DNA of 64,000 bases from CAVXFB01 sp963760935 (GCA_963760935.1 CAVXFB010000005.1:97634-161633), one strand, 5' to 3'; counted from the stretch's first letter, positions 37,857-47,365 are shown. A program made the numbers and translations. The notes: a model not told the origin generated them from the letters alone.

Positions 37857-40792
37857 ATGGGTAAACGCAAGAAACCCCCAGAAATGACGTTTCAGCAGCA
37901 TGTCGCGGACTATCTCGTTCGTGAGCATAAGTACGGCGTGCTCGAACAGGCTGACATCACTGACACCGAGCACTGTATCGTCGAAGACCAGCTCTGGGCG
38001 TTTCTCAATGCCACACAGGCCGACACGCTCAAGAAACTGGCTGACGACTACGGTACCGACGCACGGGATGAGGTGTTCAGGGCTCTACGTAAGGAGCTGG
38101 AACATACGCCGTTATGGATGATTCTGCGACATGGGCTGAAAGTGCGGGGTCTGGAAGTCCGTCTCTACTACGCCAAACCGCGATCGACCGATAGCGTCGC
38201 CGTGAAGAAATACGGCGAGAACCGCATCACTTTCCGCCAGCACTTCTACTTCGGAGAGACAAATCAGGAGATTGATTTTGTCTTCTTCCTCAATGGCCTG
38301 CCAATCGTGGCGCTGGAGGTGAAGCACGAGAAGAACCAGAACGTGCATGACGCCGTGGCTCAATTCGCCGCTCGCGACCACACGAAGCGGATTTTTCAGC
38401 ATCCATTTTTGTACATGGCGGCCGATACATGCGATGTGATGGCCGCAAGCGATCCAGGCCGCGTGGAAAACTTTCGTTGGCACAACATGGGGCTGACAAA
38501 CGTACCGACAAACCCGAGCGAGTATCCGGTCGAGTTTCTGTACCGTGAGGTTTTATCGAAGGACCAATTGCTAGAGGCGTTGTCGTTCTTCCTGGTCCGG
38601 GTGCCCGAGCGGGATGCCGAGGAAAGCAGGCCAGCATGTCCGGCTTTCACCATCCTTCCTCGTTACCACCAGAGCCGCATGGTGCGCAATGTCGCCGACG
38701 ACATTTCCTCGCACTTTGCTGCGACCGGTGATATTGGTTGCAAGTATCTGATCGACCATTCGGCCGGTAGTGGCAAGACTCTGTCCATTTGCTGGCTAGC
38801 CGATCGGCTGCACAGCCTATTCAAGCCCGGCACGAACGACAAACTTGTGGATACCGTCTTCATCCTCACCGACCGAAAATCGCTTGATACCAATATTCGC
38901 GAGGACATCGAGAAGTTCACGCACTTAAAGGATGTCGTGGGTATCGCGAGGAAGGCGGACAATCTGCCGCGATTCCTGAAAGAACGGAAGCCCATCATCG
39001 TCACGACGCAGCAGAAGTTCGCATGGGTGCTGGAGGAAATGGAGAAGCAACCCGAAGCTTGAAGAATCTCCGCGTGGCATTCCTGATCGATGAAGCTCAT
39101 CGCTCGCAGGAAGGTCAGATGGGCGTGGCTATTCGCGTGCCGTTCCGCAAGCCAGAAGAGCCCGACGCCGAGGATGCGGCGGACGACAGCATGGATGAAG
39201 AAGAGAGGATTGCCAAGATCATCCGCGAGCACGACCGCAACCAGCTCTTCGTCGCATTCACCGCTACGCCCGCCCCGGCCACCGTTACCTTGTTCGGTGC
39301 GCCGTTCGATACCTACAGCGAGGCCGAGGCCATCGCCGAGGGCTACATCGTGGACGTAGCGGCCAGCATCATTTCGTACAAGACACTCTACAACCTGCAT
39401 TGCCCAATCGTCCCCAAGCCTGACGAAGAGACACTCTACCCCAAGGGCGTCGTATCCAAGGCACTGCAAAACGTTGCGTTTCAGGACGACGGGCTGATCC
39501 AGTACAAGGCGGAGGTGATGCTCCGCATCTTTGAGAAGGACGTGAAGCCGCTCGTCGGCGGGCACGCCAAAGCAATGATTGTCGCCACGTCGCGCGTGGC
39601 TGGCTTACGCTACTTCAACATCATCAAAGAGAAACTCAAAGAGCGCGGAGCTGACTACAAGGTGTTATACGCCTTCTCGGACTTCGTCCATCCCGAGACC
39701 AATGAAGCCATCAGCGAACATGCTGTCAACGAGTTGAAGGATGGCGAGCTGATTGAAGATCGCTTTGAGGGCGATGACTACCGGCTGATGATCGTTGCGA
39801 ATAAGTTTCAGACGGGCTTCGACCAACCGCTGCTCGCCGGCATGTTTCTCGACAAGCCGGTAGTCGACCGCAACGCCGTGCAGACCGTGTCCCGCCTGAA
39901 CCGCTGCCATGAAGGCAAGAAGGATGTGGTGGTCGTCGACTTCACGAACAACGCCTCGGCCATTCTGAAGGCGTTTACCAAGTACCGAAAAGGTACGCCT
40001 TTTGTTCCAGAAGATCCCGACCCGGAGCTTTGCACGAAACTGCGTGCCGAGATCCTTGCGGCTGGAGTCTTCACACAGACGGACGCTTGCGACTTCGTCA
40101 CACTCGCTGCGTGCGGGACGGACGCACAGATACAGTTTGCCATCCACGGTCTGCGGGTGCGTTTCCTGGCAAAGCTCACGTCACCGGAGGATCGCAAGAA
40201 TTACGTATGCTTGCTTGCACGGTTCGTGAAGACTTTCGATTTTCTTACGCATTTTTTCACCTACTCCGATGAAATCAAGGAGTTCGTTGCATTCGCAGAA
40301 TACGCGGGCCCGCAACTCATTAAGCAGGGTAGCGTCTCCGAGCTGATGAAGCAGATCCGTCAGACCGAAGTCGTAAAGGCGGCTGTCGAGTACCAAGGCG
40401 AGGTGCGGAGCGCTGGCGGTGAAGTGAAGCCAAGGCCCGGCCAGGGCAAAAAGGGTGTGGGGCCACCTCCGAAGAAGGTTTCCGTTCAGGACATGATCGT
40501 CGAGATTCGCGCCAAGTTCGACATCAGCGACGAGGAAGCCCTCTACATCAAGCAGGTCACCGAGGAGAAGACCGCCGATGCCAACATTCGCAGTACCGTC
40601 CACGCCCACCGTGACGATCACAATTATCTCGAAGGCGCGTACCGTGGACAGGTGAATGGAGAGATACAGGTTACCTACAACGGTCTCGCGCGCTATGAGG
40701 AATTGGCGGACCCCAAGTATACGGACACCGGCGGCATTTTCGACATCATGGCGGTGACAGTGATCCAGGAGCACTTGTCTTCTGCCGCGTAA
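37857..40792 (+). CDS. hsdR: Type I restriction-modification system, endonuclease/translocase subunit HsdR, one frameshift
   Basis: The motor and nuclease subunit, about 978 residues when reconstructed. The PD-(D/E)XK nuclease site is near FFLNGLPIVALEVKHEKNQN (residues about 141-160). Helicase motif I is IDHSAGSGKTLSICWLADRL, and motif II is LIDEAHRSQEGQMG. The first frame ends in a stop at 39060-39062 after MEKQPEA; the second picks up at LKNLRVAFLIDEAH. One base seems to be missing near 39055, between motifs I and II. If the shift is real, restriction would be lost while methylation by HsdMS stays possible. Confidence 0.9.
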
Positions 40793-40964
40793 CTCCATTT
40801 GCAGACGATAGCCTGAGAGGCACTGGCTACGACGCTAATTGGCTTCGCAACGCGGTCCAAGAGCCGCTTGAGGAAGCGAACATTGAGGGGTTGGAGATTG
40901 AGTAGTCATTGGGGGTGACGGTGGAGTGACCTGCCATATCGAACACTTCACTGGGTAGGCAAAG

Positions 40965-41336
40965 ATGGAAAAGAAAGATAGAATATTCGGTCAGATGCTC
41001 CGCGAGAAGCGACTTGCCAAAGGCTGTAGCCTTCGCAGCTTCGCCAAACTGGTGGACGTCAGCCCAACGTACCTTTCCCAGGTCGAGCAGGGCAATGTCC
41101 TGCCGCCCACGGCCGACCGCGTGAAGCGGATGGCCGAACTGTTGGGCGAGAACGTGGACGAATGGACGGCATTGGCTGGCCGATTGGCTGAGGACCTGCC
41201 CGAGATTATTCACGAACAGTCGACTGCCGTGCCGGACTTGCTCCGCGCGGTCCGCGGCCTAACGGCCGAGCAGTTGCGGGAACTGCGCGAAAAAGCCGAG
41301 CACATGCAGAAAGAAGGAAAACAGGAGGCCGAGTGA
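40965..41336 (+). CDS. XRE-family HTH transcriptional regulator
   Basis: A protein of 123 residues. The HTH occupies residues about 8-65: FGQMLREKRLAKGCSLRSFA then VDVSPTYLSQVEQGNVLPPT. The C-terminal half is a charged helix (LTAEQLRELREKAEHMQKEG). It is followed three bases later by an ImmA/IrrE peptidase gene. In such pairs (as in ICEBs1 ImmR/ImmA) the peptidase cleaves the regulator on induction. It may bind the GTTCACT palindromes at 34304 and 42123. Confidence 0.9.
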   Translation: MEKKDRIFGQMLREKRLAKGCSLRSFAKLVDVSPTYLSQVEQGNVLPPTADRVKRMAELLGENVDEWTALAGRLAEDLPEIIHEQSTAVPDLLRAVRGLTAEQLRELREKAEHMQKEGKQEAE

Positions 41337-41339
41337 AGT

Positions 41340-42095
41340 ATGGTCAAGCGTATCGCCAAGCCGGGGCCAAAGCTGGGATTCTTCACCGACCGGCAGTTCG
41401 AGGACGAGGCAGCCATCCTCTTGGCCGAGTACGGGGCCAAGCACGGCCAGGTTACCGCGCCGCCCATTCCCATCGACGAGATCGTCGAACTCCATCTTGA
41501 ACTCGTCCTCGAGTTCAACGACATGCGGCAACTCTTCGGCGTCGACGATGTGCATGGGGCCTTGTGGGTAAACCGGCGCCGCGTCGGAATCGACCGGCGG
41601 ATGGAACCGACCGACAACCCTGCCATGCTGGGCCGCTATCACTTCACCCTGGCGCACGAGGCCGGGCACTGGCGTCTACACCGGCACCTGTTCCAACGGG
41701 TGGCGAATCAACTCCGGTTGCTGCCGGAAGGTATCGACCGTCCGGAGTATATCTGCCGCTCCAGCGACACGGCGCCGATCGAGTTCCAAGCCAACCGCTT
41801 TGCTTCGTGCCTGCTCATGCCGCGGGAGATGGTGAAGCAGGCTTGGCATGAGTGGCACGGCGACATGGCCCCGATTTACCTCGACGATCTGAAGGGCGAA
41901 CAGGAAGCCGCCGTGGCGGCGGGAGTCCAGCGCCACCGCGGATTCAACTCGGGCGAAGCCGGCGACAATATCTTGCTCGAACAGGCTAGCCGTCCGTTGG
42001 CTGAAATATTTGAAGTCTCGCCCGAGGCGATGCGAATTCGACTGGAGTCGCTCGGGTTCCTGGTGCGTAAGAAGGAGAAGATGCTGTTCGAATGA
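41340..42095 (+). CDS. ImmA/IrrE-family metallopeptidase
   Basis: A zinc-peptidase of 251 residues with the catalytic motif HEAGHWRLHRH near residue 104, and NRFASCLLMPREMVKQAW further on, as in the family. The C-terminal part (PLAEIFEVSPEAMRIRLESL) resembles a small helical domain found in these proteins. The likely substrate is the XRE regulator encoded just upstream; this is an inference from paired genes in other mobile elements. Confidence 0.92.
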   Translation: MVKRIAKPGPKLGFFTDRQFEDEAAILLAEYGAKHGQVTAPPIPIDEIVELHLELVLEFNDMRQLFGVDDVHGALWVNRRRVGIDRRMEPTDNPAMLGRYHFTLAHEAGHWRLHRHLFQRVANQLRLLPEGIDRPEYICRSSDTAPIEFQANRFASCLLMPREMVKQAWHEWHGDMAPIYLDDLKGEQEAAVAAGVQRHRGFNSGEAGDNILLEQASRPLAEIFEVSPEAMRIRLESLGFLVRKKEKMLFE

Positions 42096-42122
42096 GCGGC
42101 GTCAATTTTTTTTGCATTGCGT

Positions 42123-42140
42123 GTTCACTGTTCAGTTTAC
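42123..42140. promoter_or_regulatory. Second 7-4-7 palindrome, operator candidate
   Basis: GTTCACT-GTTC-AGTTTAC has the same half-site and spacing as the perfect palindrome in the hsd promoter (34304-34321), with two mismatches in the right half. It lies between the ImmA/IrrE gene and the gene at 42172. A TTGCAT box stands shortly before it, but no good -10 was found. Confidence 0.5.
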
Positions 42141-42171
42141 GCAGACGCCGTTCATGAAAGGATAATGATTA

Positions 42172-43383
42172 TGGCGCACAGTTTTGATCCGAAGAAGGTC
42201 CTCCGTCAGATTTCACATCATTTGCTGAACGACTTGTTCCAAGTTCATGGACATGAGCTGGACATTCCGTGGGAGGACCTGGCGCAAACCGAAGTCGATG
42301 AGATATTTGCCGCTTGGCAGGCACTAGCCGAGGAGGATCGCCGGACGATCGAAATAGTTCTGCACGATGTCAGCGAGATGGCCAATGAGGACGGCGTGAG
42401 GGCCATCGTTGAGGAAGCGGTCCGCCAGGAAAACCAGGAACTGATCGACGATATCGAAGGCTACGACAGCCGCCACGATAAAGCGGTGTGGACCTACATC
42501 AAGGCGCCCAATGTCTGGGATGCGGCTGTTCGATTTGCCCGGGCAGACGTCATGTCGCGCGGCGCTACTGGGTTAAGCGGATCGACATTCCAGCCAAAAC
42601 GCCGCATGTGGGCGACGCAGAGATTAGGGAGTTGGAGGTCGCATTCTCGGCCTTCTTCATGGCGAATCAGGCTCGCGGCCGCTTCTGCAAAGTCGAGCAT
42701 TACGTCCGGGCCTGTGGCTCGGACTACTTCTTCGCGTACCTCGACGACTACGCCGACACCTACATAAACCTCGACACCGCCGGCCAGTTCGCCCGCACTC
42801 CCGAGCGCCGTGCTTTCGAGTTGGTGCTGGTGTACAACCGGACGCAAGGCACGCTCGAATTGTTTGGCGCGGTGGCAGAAAGGTAAACGAGCCGCTCCAA
42901 GAAATCTTCTGTCGGGTGATTCTCGATGAGGAGATCGGGCCTGAGAACCGGGATTCGCACCCCTATGAGCTGAATGGTGTGCTCCGCCGGGATTTCCAAT
43001 TTCCGACAGACCCTGAGGACGGCATTACGAGCGTGCGGGTTCGGAAGCTGCGACTTTCGGTCAAGGGCATGCCGCGACGGCGGATTACCCTCGAGGCCGA
43101 CCCGGATGCTGGCGAGGACGACGTCTATGACATGATGGACGATTGCCTTAACCGGCAACACCTTCCCGCGTCGATTTTGAACGCGACCCAAGTGGGGATC
43201 AAGTTCATCTTTGATCAGCAGGAGGACGGTCAACCGCGATCGCTGTCGTTCGAGGTATCGCACCCGAATTCCAGTAATCTGAAGAGCAAGCCCGAGCGGA
43301 TGCGTCAGATTGGCGAAAAGTACCTTAGACTGTGGGGGTTGGACCGTGCCGGAAATCCTGAGCTTGCTCGGGCGGCTTCTTGA
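42172..43383 (+). CDS. Uncharacterised protein after XRE/ImmA, two frameshifts
   Basis: A reconstructed protein of about 403 residues. Segment 1 (from ATG 42172, MAHSFDPKKVLRQISHHLLN) is helical and acidic. After ARADVMSR (near 42565) the frame shifts to RYWVKRIDIPAKTPHVGDAE and CKVEHYVRACGSDYFFAYLD, and near 42880 it shifts again to EPLQEIFCRVILDEEIGPEN and ending at LWGLDRAGNPELARAAS. The last part has a beta-rich look (VRVRKLRLSVKGMPRRRITL). No family is recognised. The next gene starts inside its 3' end, so the two are translated together. Confidence 0.55.
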
Positions 43384-44530
43384 AACGCCCGATGGTATTC
43401 TTAGCGCCGACGAACTCGGCGAGCTCGATGATAGTGCGCGCGACGCACTTGAAGGGATGAAGATCCTAACGCCAGCGCGCACGGCTGGCCATGTTGTGTG
43501 CGACGCCTGCTACGAACGACATGTGGAGGAGGTTTCCCGCGTCCTCGTGGCAGGGCGGCCGGCGGTTTTTCGCATCCGCTGTCCGGACGCCGGCTGGGTG
43601 ACAGTCCATCCAGACCGGCTGCGACAATGGAAGATGAACGTGGATCAGCTGGTGGTGCTCCTTGCAGCGGCAATCAGCAAAGGCAGCCCTGCCGAGATAG
43701 TCGTTCCGAAGGCCGCTTGGCGGCTTGGCGAAGTCACCATTGCCGGCGCGGCGTACGGCCTGGTCCTGGCCGTGGCGAGGGAGTCCGGGCTGGCAGAGTT
43801 GGCAGCGCAACTGGGGCAAGCGTGTCCGCCGGACAAGACGGTGCTGATCATCGCCGGGCGCGGGCCAGACGAGCGACCAGATTTCGCGGCCGTGTTGTTG
43901 CTGGAATCAGCATTTCACTTCGATGGTGCTGCCTTCCAGCTTGCGGTCGCTCGCATCCGCAGTTCACTGCGTACCGACCTGGGTACACTGGCCAACACAT
44001 TTCGCCTGCGAGGCCACTTTTGGGAACTGACCTTCGATGGCGAGACGGTATTCATGAAAGACTCGGTCGGACTAGCGTACCTCGCGCGCATGCTGGCAGA
44101 GCCTGACAGGCAGATTCCGGCGGTGTCGCTCCTGGCTGCTCGTGCAGGCATCGATCCATTGGTGGCTTCGGGCTCTTCCGGGGAAATTCTCGACAAAGCG
44201 GCCCGCGATGACTACGGGAAACGCTACGTGGATCTTCAAGACGAACTCGCAGAGGCGAAGGAGAATTACGACTTGGCACGCACAGAAAAGCTGGAAGCCG
44301 AGATGGAACAGCTCGTGGCCACACTGTCCAGTGCCGCTGGACTCGGCCGGCGAAGCCGTGAATGCACGGACGCCGACAAAGTTCGCAAGTCAGTTTCGAT
44401 GGCCGTATCCCGCGCAATCGAAAGCATCGCTGTCGAACACCAGTCCCTTGGCCGCCATCTCGTGGCAGCCATCTCTTCGGGGCTTACTTTCAGTTACACC
44501 CCCTCCACCCCAGTCGACTGGCTCACGTAG
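43346..44530 (+). CDS. Uncharacterised protein with winged-helix-like C-terminal domain
   Basis: A protein of 394 residues starting at GTG 43346 (MPEILSLLGRLLETPDGILS), overlapping the upstream gene by 38 bases. A CDACYERH segment near residue 50 could bind metal only in part. The C-terminal 170 residues (RLRGHFWELTFDGETVFMKD, GLAYLARMLAEP, then VRKSVSMAVSRAIESIAVEH and LGRHLVAAISSGLTFSYTP) follow the plan of a domain I know from the ends of bacterial TPR/NB-ARC-type regulators. Function unknown; context suggests a two-gene module. Confidence 0.6.
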   Translation: MPEILSLLGRLLETPDGILSADELGELDDSARDALEGMKILTPARTAGHVVCDACYERHVEEVSRVLVAGRPAVFRIRCPDAGWVTVHPDRLRQWKMNVDQLVVLLAAAISKGSPAEIVVPKAAWRLGEVTIAGAAYGLVLAVARESGLAELAAQLGQACPPDKTVLIIAGRGPDERPDFAAVLLLESAFHFDGAAFQLAVARIRSSLRTDLGTLANTFRLRGHFWELTFDGETVFMKDSVGLAYLARMLAEPDRQIPAVSLLAARAGIDPLVASGSSGEILDKAARDDYGKRYVDLQDELAEAKENYDLARTEKLEAEMEQLVATLSSAAGLGRRSRECTDADKVRKSVSMAVSRAIESIAVEHQSLGRHLVAAISSGLTFSYTPSTPVDWLT

Positions 44531-44541
44531 GGTTCGCTGCC

Positions 44542-44590
44542 GTGGCATGAACTGCCACAGGCTTTGTGGCGATGCCACACGAGTTGTGGC
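44542..44590. repeat. Phased inverted-repeat array (GCCACA/TGTGGC)
   Basis: Half-sites alternate: GTGGCA (44542), TGCCACA (44553), TGTGGC (44565), TGCCACA (44573), TGTGGC (44585). They form two identical hairpins GCCACA-N5-TGTGGC with a period of 20 bases, and an overlapping one GTGGCA-N5-TGCCAC. The spacing of about one or two helical turns suggests cooperative protein binding. The array begins just after the stop of the gene at 43346 and lies about 140 bases before the sigma-factor gene. Nothing else is seen in 44591-44728 except ATAACCC at 44613. Confidence 0.6.
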
Positions 44591-44728
44591 GCCCACTCCG
44601 GGCCGTGAGGCTCATAACCCGGCAGTCAGTCGCGCTCGTGCCATTCTTGCGGTGACGCACCGCATCACAGCGCTTTCACCCATTTTCGGGTGAATGTCCG
44701 GTAGCAGCCTCCGGTTCCGGAGACTGCT

Positions 44729-45319
44729 ATGCGAAGCGTAGATGCGCAGAGTGCTCTTTTCACCGAGTATGCCAAGGCGTGTGTCAGGGTCAAGGCTCGA
44801 CAGCTGAGCCAACGATCGGAATTTAGACGATCCGACGAGGACGACCTGCAGCAGACCCTTTGGCTGACGCTTCTGAGAGAGGCACGCCGGTTCGACCCAC
44901 AGCGGGCCTCGGCCAACACGTTTGTCGACCGCGTCGTGAACACGGCGGCCGGCATGATTGTGCGCCATCCGTACCGGCAAAAGCGGGCAGCGGGCCGAAA
45001 GGCCCTGTCGCTTGAAAGAACGAAGCTTGCCACCGGCGGCGAGGTGAAGAAGCCGCTGACGCACCTCATTTCGGATGCGGATCTGTCGCGGCGCACTGGC
45101 GTCACGCGAAGTGACGAGACCGCTTGTCACGACGATGCCAAGGCTTTTATCCACGCTGCGGACGCCATGCCTGACGACGTGCGCGATGTGTGCCGGCACG
45201 TGATGGGTGGCAGCATTTCCTCGGCAGCTCGCGAGCTGGGAATGTCTCGCCGCCAAATTCGCGAGGCGCTTCAGGCCGCCCGTCCCTACTTCGAGCGGGC
45301 CGGCTTCAACGGTTCGTGA
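44729..45319 (+). CDS. ECF-like sigma-70 family factor
   Basis: A protein of 196 residues. Region 2 is EFRRSDEDDLQQTLWLTLLR with ANTFVDRVVNTAAGMIVRHP. Region 4 is MPDDVRDVCRHVMGGSISSA followed by the HTH ARELGMSRRQIREALQAARP. GGAG stands seven bases before the ATG at 44729. Region 2 and 4 order, size and lack of region 3 match ECF factors. The promoter-like motif copy B starts seven bases after its stop codon, so this factor is a candidate reader of that motif. An alternative is a sigma-like regulator without polymerase binding. Confidence 0.7.
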   Translation: MRSVDAQSALFTEYAKACVRVKARQLSQRSEFRRSDEDDLQQTLWLTLLREARRFDPQRASANTFVDRVVNTAAGMIVRHPYRQKRAAGRKALSLERTKLATGGEVKKPLTHLISDADLSRRTGVTRSDETACHDDAKAFIHAADAMPDDVRDVCRHVMGGSISSAARELGMSRRQIREALQAARPYFERAGFNGS

Positions 45320-45325
45320 TTCTTT

Positions 45326-45360
45326 GGACACTTCGGCCCGCTTCGGCATACATAAGCCGC
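45326..45360 (+). promoter_or_regulatory. Element-wide bipartite promoter-like motif, copy B
   Basis: GGACA at 45326-45330, 14-base spacer, GGCATACATAAGCCGC at 45345-45360. It stands 36 bases before the first gene (45396) of the recombination/replication operon. Spacer sequences differ among copies while both boxes and their distance are kept. Confidence 0.6.
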
Positions 45361-45395
45361 ATAGCCATTGCAGCATGCGATTGCCGGAGCGGGCC

Positions 45396-45704
45396 ATGAA
45401 GTCCTTCGCAACCCAGTTCATTTTCGATCCTGACGTTTCTCTCACCGAGGCCGAGATGTCCCTCCACATAGCGATGTTCGCGGTGGAGGGACTGATAGGC
45501 CGGGTACGTGTACGACTGGGTGCAAGGTACCACGTCGACACGATCGGTCATGTGATTGTCATTGCCACAGACAATGCCGCCGGCCGGCTGATTGAGCGAG
45601 TCTTCGCCGCGCTGCTACTACGCGAAATTGGCGAACACGCGTTTCGTATTCGACGAGTAAACCAACCTTCCCAACATCACCATCAAGAGGAGTGTAAGAC
45701 ATGA
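45396..45704 (+). CDS. Hypothetical 102-residue protein, first gene of the replication operon
   Basis: Begins MKSFATQFIFDPDVSLTEAE and contains IAMFAVEGLIGRVRVRLGAR and a C-terminal His/Gln-rich tail. A mixed alpha/beta protein without recognised family. It is the first gene after promoter-like motif B and overlaps the next gene by ATGA. Confidence 0.7.
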   Translation: MKSFATQFIFDPDVSLTEAEMSLHIAMFAVEGLIGRVRVRLGARYHVDTIGHVIVIATDNAAGRLIERVFAALLLREIGEHAFRIRRVNQPSQHHHQEECKT

Positions 45705-46543
45705 TTCTTGGATTACTTTGGCCGAGCAGGAATGGACAGGGTCTGATCGAGGACCTCGGCTTCCTTGCTCACGAACCAGAAGAGGACTATCGGGCACTTT
45801 CCAGAGAATATCTGGATGCCGAACAGCTCGGCGACTTCCGCGAAGACGCCTTCCTCTTCCACAAGCGGCAACGAGGACTTGTACCTCCGCCGACACGTCG
45901 CGGTGCGGAGCTGGATGCCGCCGCCGCCGTGCGAATTGCCCAAGGCCGCGATCAGTATCTATCGAGCTTTGCCATTAATGGGCCAATCGATCCGGAAACG
46001 GGTGAACCGTATGGCGAATACAGCTACAAGTATCGCGAATGGGCCGCTCAACAGTCCAAGCCCGTTCTGAATGCCGAACAGGCCGAGCAGGTCGAGCATA
46101 TCGACTTCGCTTACCGCGCTCACGACGCGGCGAGAAGCCTATTGGCGGACGGTGTTCCGTTCGGCGTCGTACGAGCCAAGTACTGCGGAATCCCATGCCA
46201 GGCCCGCGTTGACTGGCTGAACCCCAGGCACGGCGTTGTCGCTATTCTTGCCTGCGATCGTTTTTCGTGGCGCGACTTGCATGTCCGCGACAACATCCAC
46301 CAACTCGCCTTTCATCGGGCCCTTCTAGCCGAGGCATGTGGACGGCATTTGCCGGTACACGTGATCGCCCTCGAGAAGCAGATCCCACACCGTTGCGGCG
46401 TCTGGCGCATCAGTGGATGGCTACTTCGGCGAGCTCAGAAGGAAAACGAGAAGGCTCTGGCACGGCTTCACGAATGCCGCCGTTTCAACCGCTGGCCAAC
46501 GGGCTATGAGCGCGTCCGCAAACTGGCGCCCATCGGCATCTAA
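45701..46543 (+). CDS. PD-(D/E)XK nuclease-like protein (phage recombination exonuclease type), possibly catalytically impaired
   Basis: A protein of 280 residues resembling the DUF3799/YqaJ-like nucleases that accompany phage single-strand annealing proteins. Recognisable parts are CGIPCQARVDWLNPRHGVVA, IHQLAFHRALLAEACGRHLP, VHVIALEKQIPHRCGVWRIS and the end FNRWPTGYERVRKLAPIG. In relatives as I remember them, the strand after the VDW...PRHG part reads like VDLKTCD with catalytic Asp and Lys; here it is VAILACD, so both appear lost. It precedes the RecA-like ATPase gene. Confidence 0.65.
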   Translation: MILGLLWPSRNGQGLIEDLGFLAHEPEEDYRALSREYLDAEQLGDFREDAFLFHKRQRGLVPPPTRRGAELDAAAAVRIAQGRDQYLSSFAINGPIDPETGEPYGEYSYKYREWAAQQSKPVLNAEQAEQVEHIDFAYRAHDAARSLLADGVPFGVVRAKYCGIPCQARVDWLNPRHGVVAILACDRFSWRDLHVRDNIHQLAFHRALLAEACGRHLPVHVIALEKQIPHRCGVWRISGWLLRRAQKENEKALARLHECRRFNRWPTGYERVRKLAPIGI

Positions 46544-46561
46544 CATAAGGAACCCATCATC

Positions 46562-47365
46562 ATGAACTTACTTGCGCAGATCCAGCGCGGCCGCACAGCT
46601 AAGCCGCCGCGCATTCTCGTGCATGGCACGGAGGGCGTTGGTAAATCGACCTTGGCCTCGCAGTCGCCGAGGCCCATCTTCATACAGTGCGAAGATGGAC
46701 TCGACGAGATCGACTGCGAGAAGTTTCCATTGGCGACGATTTACGACGATGTCATAGCGGCGCTAGCGGAACTTCGCACCGGGCAGCACGAATACGAGAC
46801 GGTCGTCATCGACAGTGTCGATTGGCTCGAGCGGCTCGTCTGGGACAAACTCTGTGCCCAGTACGGCGTCAACTCCATCGAAAAGGTCGATGGTGGTTAC
46901 GCCAAAGGGTACACGCATGCCCTGGTGTATTGGCGCGAAATCCTCGACCACCTCAATGCGCTGCGCAACGCTCGGGGCATGGTCGTGCTGCTGATTGCCC
47001 ACTCGAAAGTCGAGCGATTCGAGGATCCGGAGTCGTCGCCTTACGATCGCTACAGCCCGCGGCTGCACAAGCACGCCGCGGCGCTGCTCAGTGAGTGGGC
47101 CGACGCCGTGCTGTTCGCCACGCGGAAGATCCGCACCCAGACCGAGGATGGCGGATTCAATCGCAAACGCACCATCGCGCATGCCATCGGCAAGGACGGT
47201 GGTGATCGCATTCTGCGGTGCGTCGGCGGTCCATCCTGCGTCGCCAAGAACCGTTACGGGATCGTCGAGGAACTGCCGCTCTCGTGGGCGGCGTTCATGA
47301 CGGCCCTTTCTGATCAACAGAACCAAGCTAACCAACAACACCAAGGAGAAATGAACAATGGCTGA
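46562..47365 (+). CDS. RecA-like AAA ATPase, Sak4-type recombination protein
   Basis: A protein of 267 residues. Walker A is ILVHGTEGVGKSTLASQSPR (residues about 15-34) and Walker B is ETVVIDSVDWLERLVWDKLC. MVVLLIAHSKVERFEDPESS includes a sensor-like His/Ser region. This architecture is known from phage Sak4-like single-strand annealing ATPases. Context supports this: nuclease-like gene before, DUF669 and RusA after. It overlaps the DUF669 gene by eight bases. Confidence 0.82.
   Translation: MNLLAQIQRGRTAKPPRILVHGTEGVGKSTLASQSPRPIFIQCEDGLDEIDCEKFPLATIYDDVIAALAELRTGQHEYETVVIDSVDWLERLVWDKLCAQYGVNSIEKVDGGYAKGYTHALVYWREILDHLNALRNARGMVVLLIAHSKVERFEDPESSPYDRYSPRLHKHAAALLSEWADAVLFATRKIRTQTEDGGFNRKRTIAHAIGKDGGDRILRCVGGPSCVAKNRYGIVEELPLSWAAFMTALSDQQNQANQQHQGEMNNG

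Noticed and set aside
44600..44630. GAGGCTCATAACC, identical to part of the tRNA-fMet anticodon arm
   Set aside because: No acceptor, D or T arm can be folded around it, so it is not a tRNA. A link with the att site is possible but 13 bases are too few to claim it.
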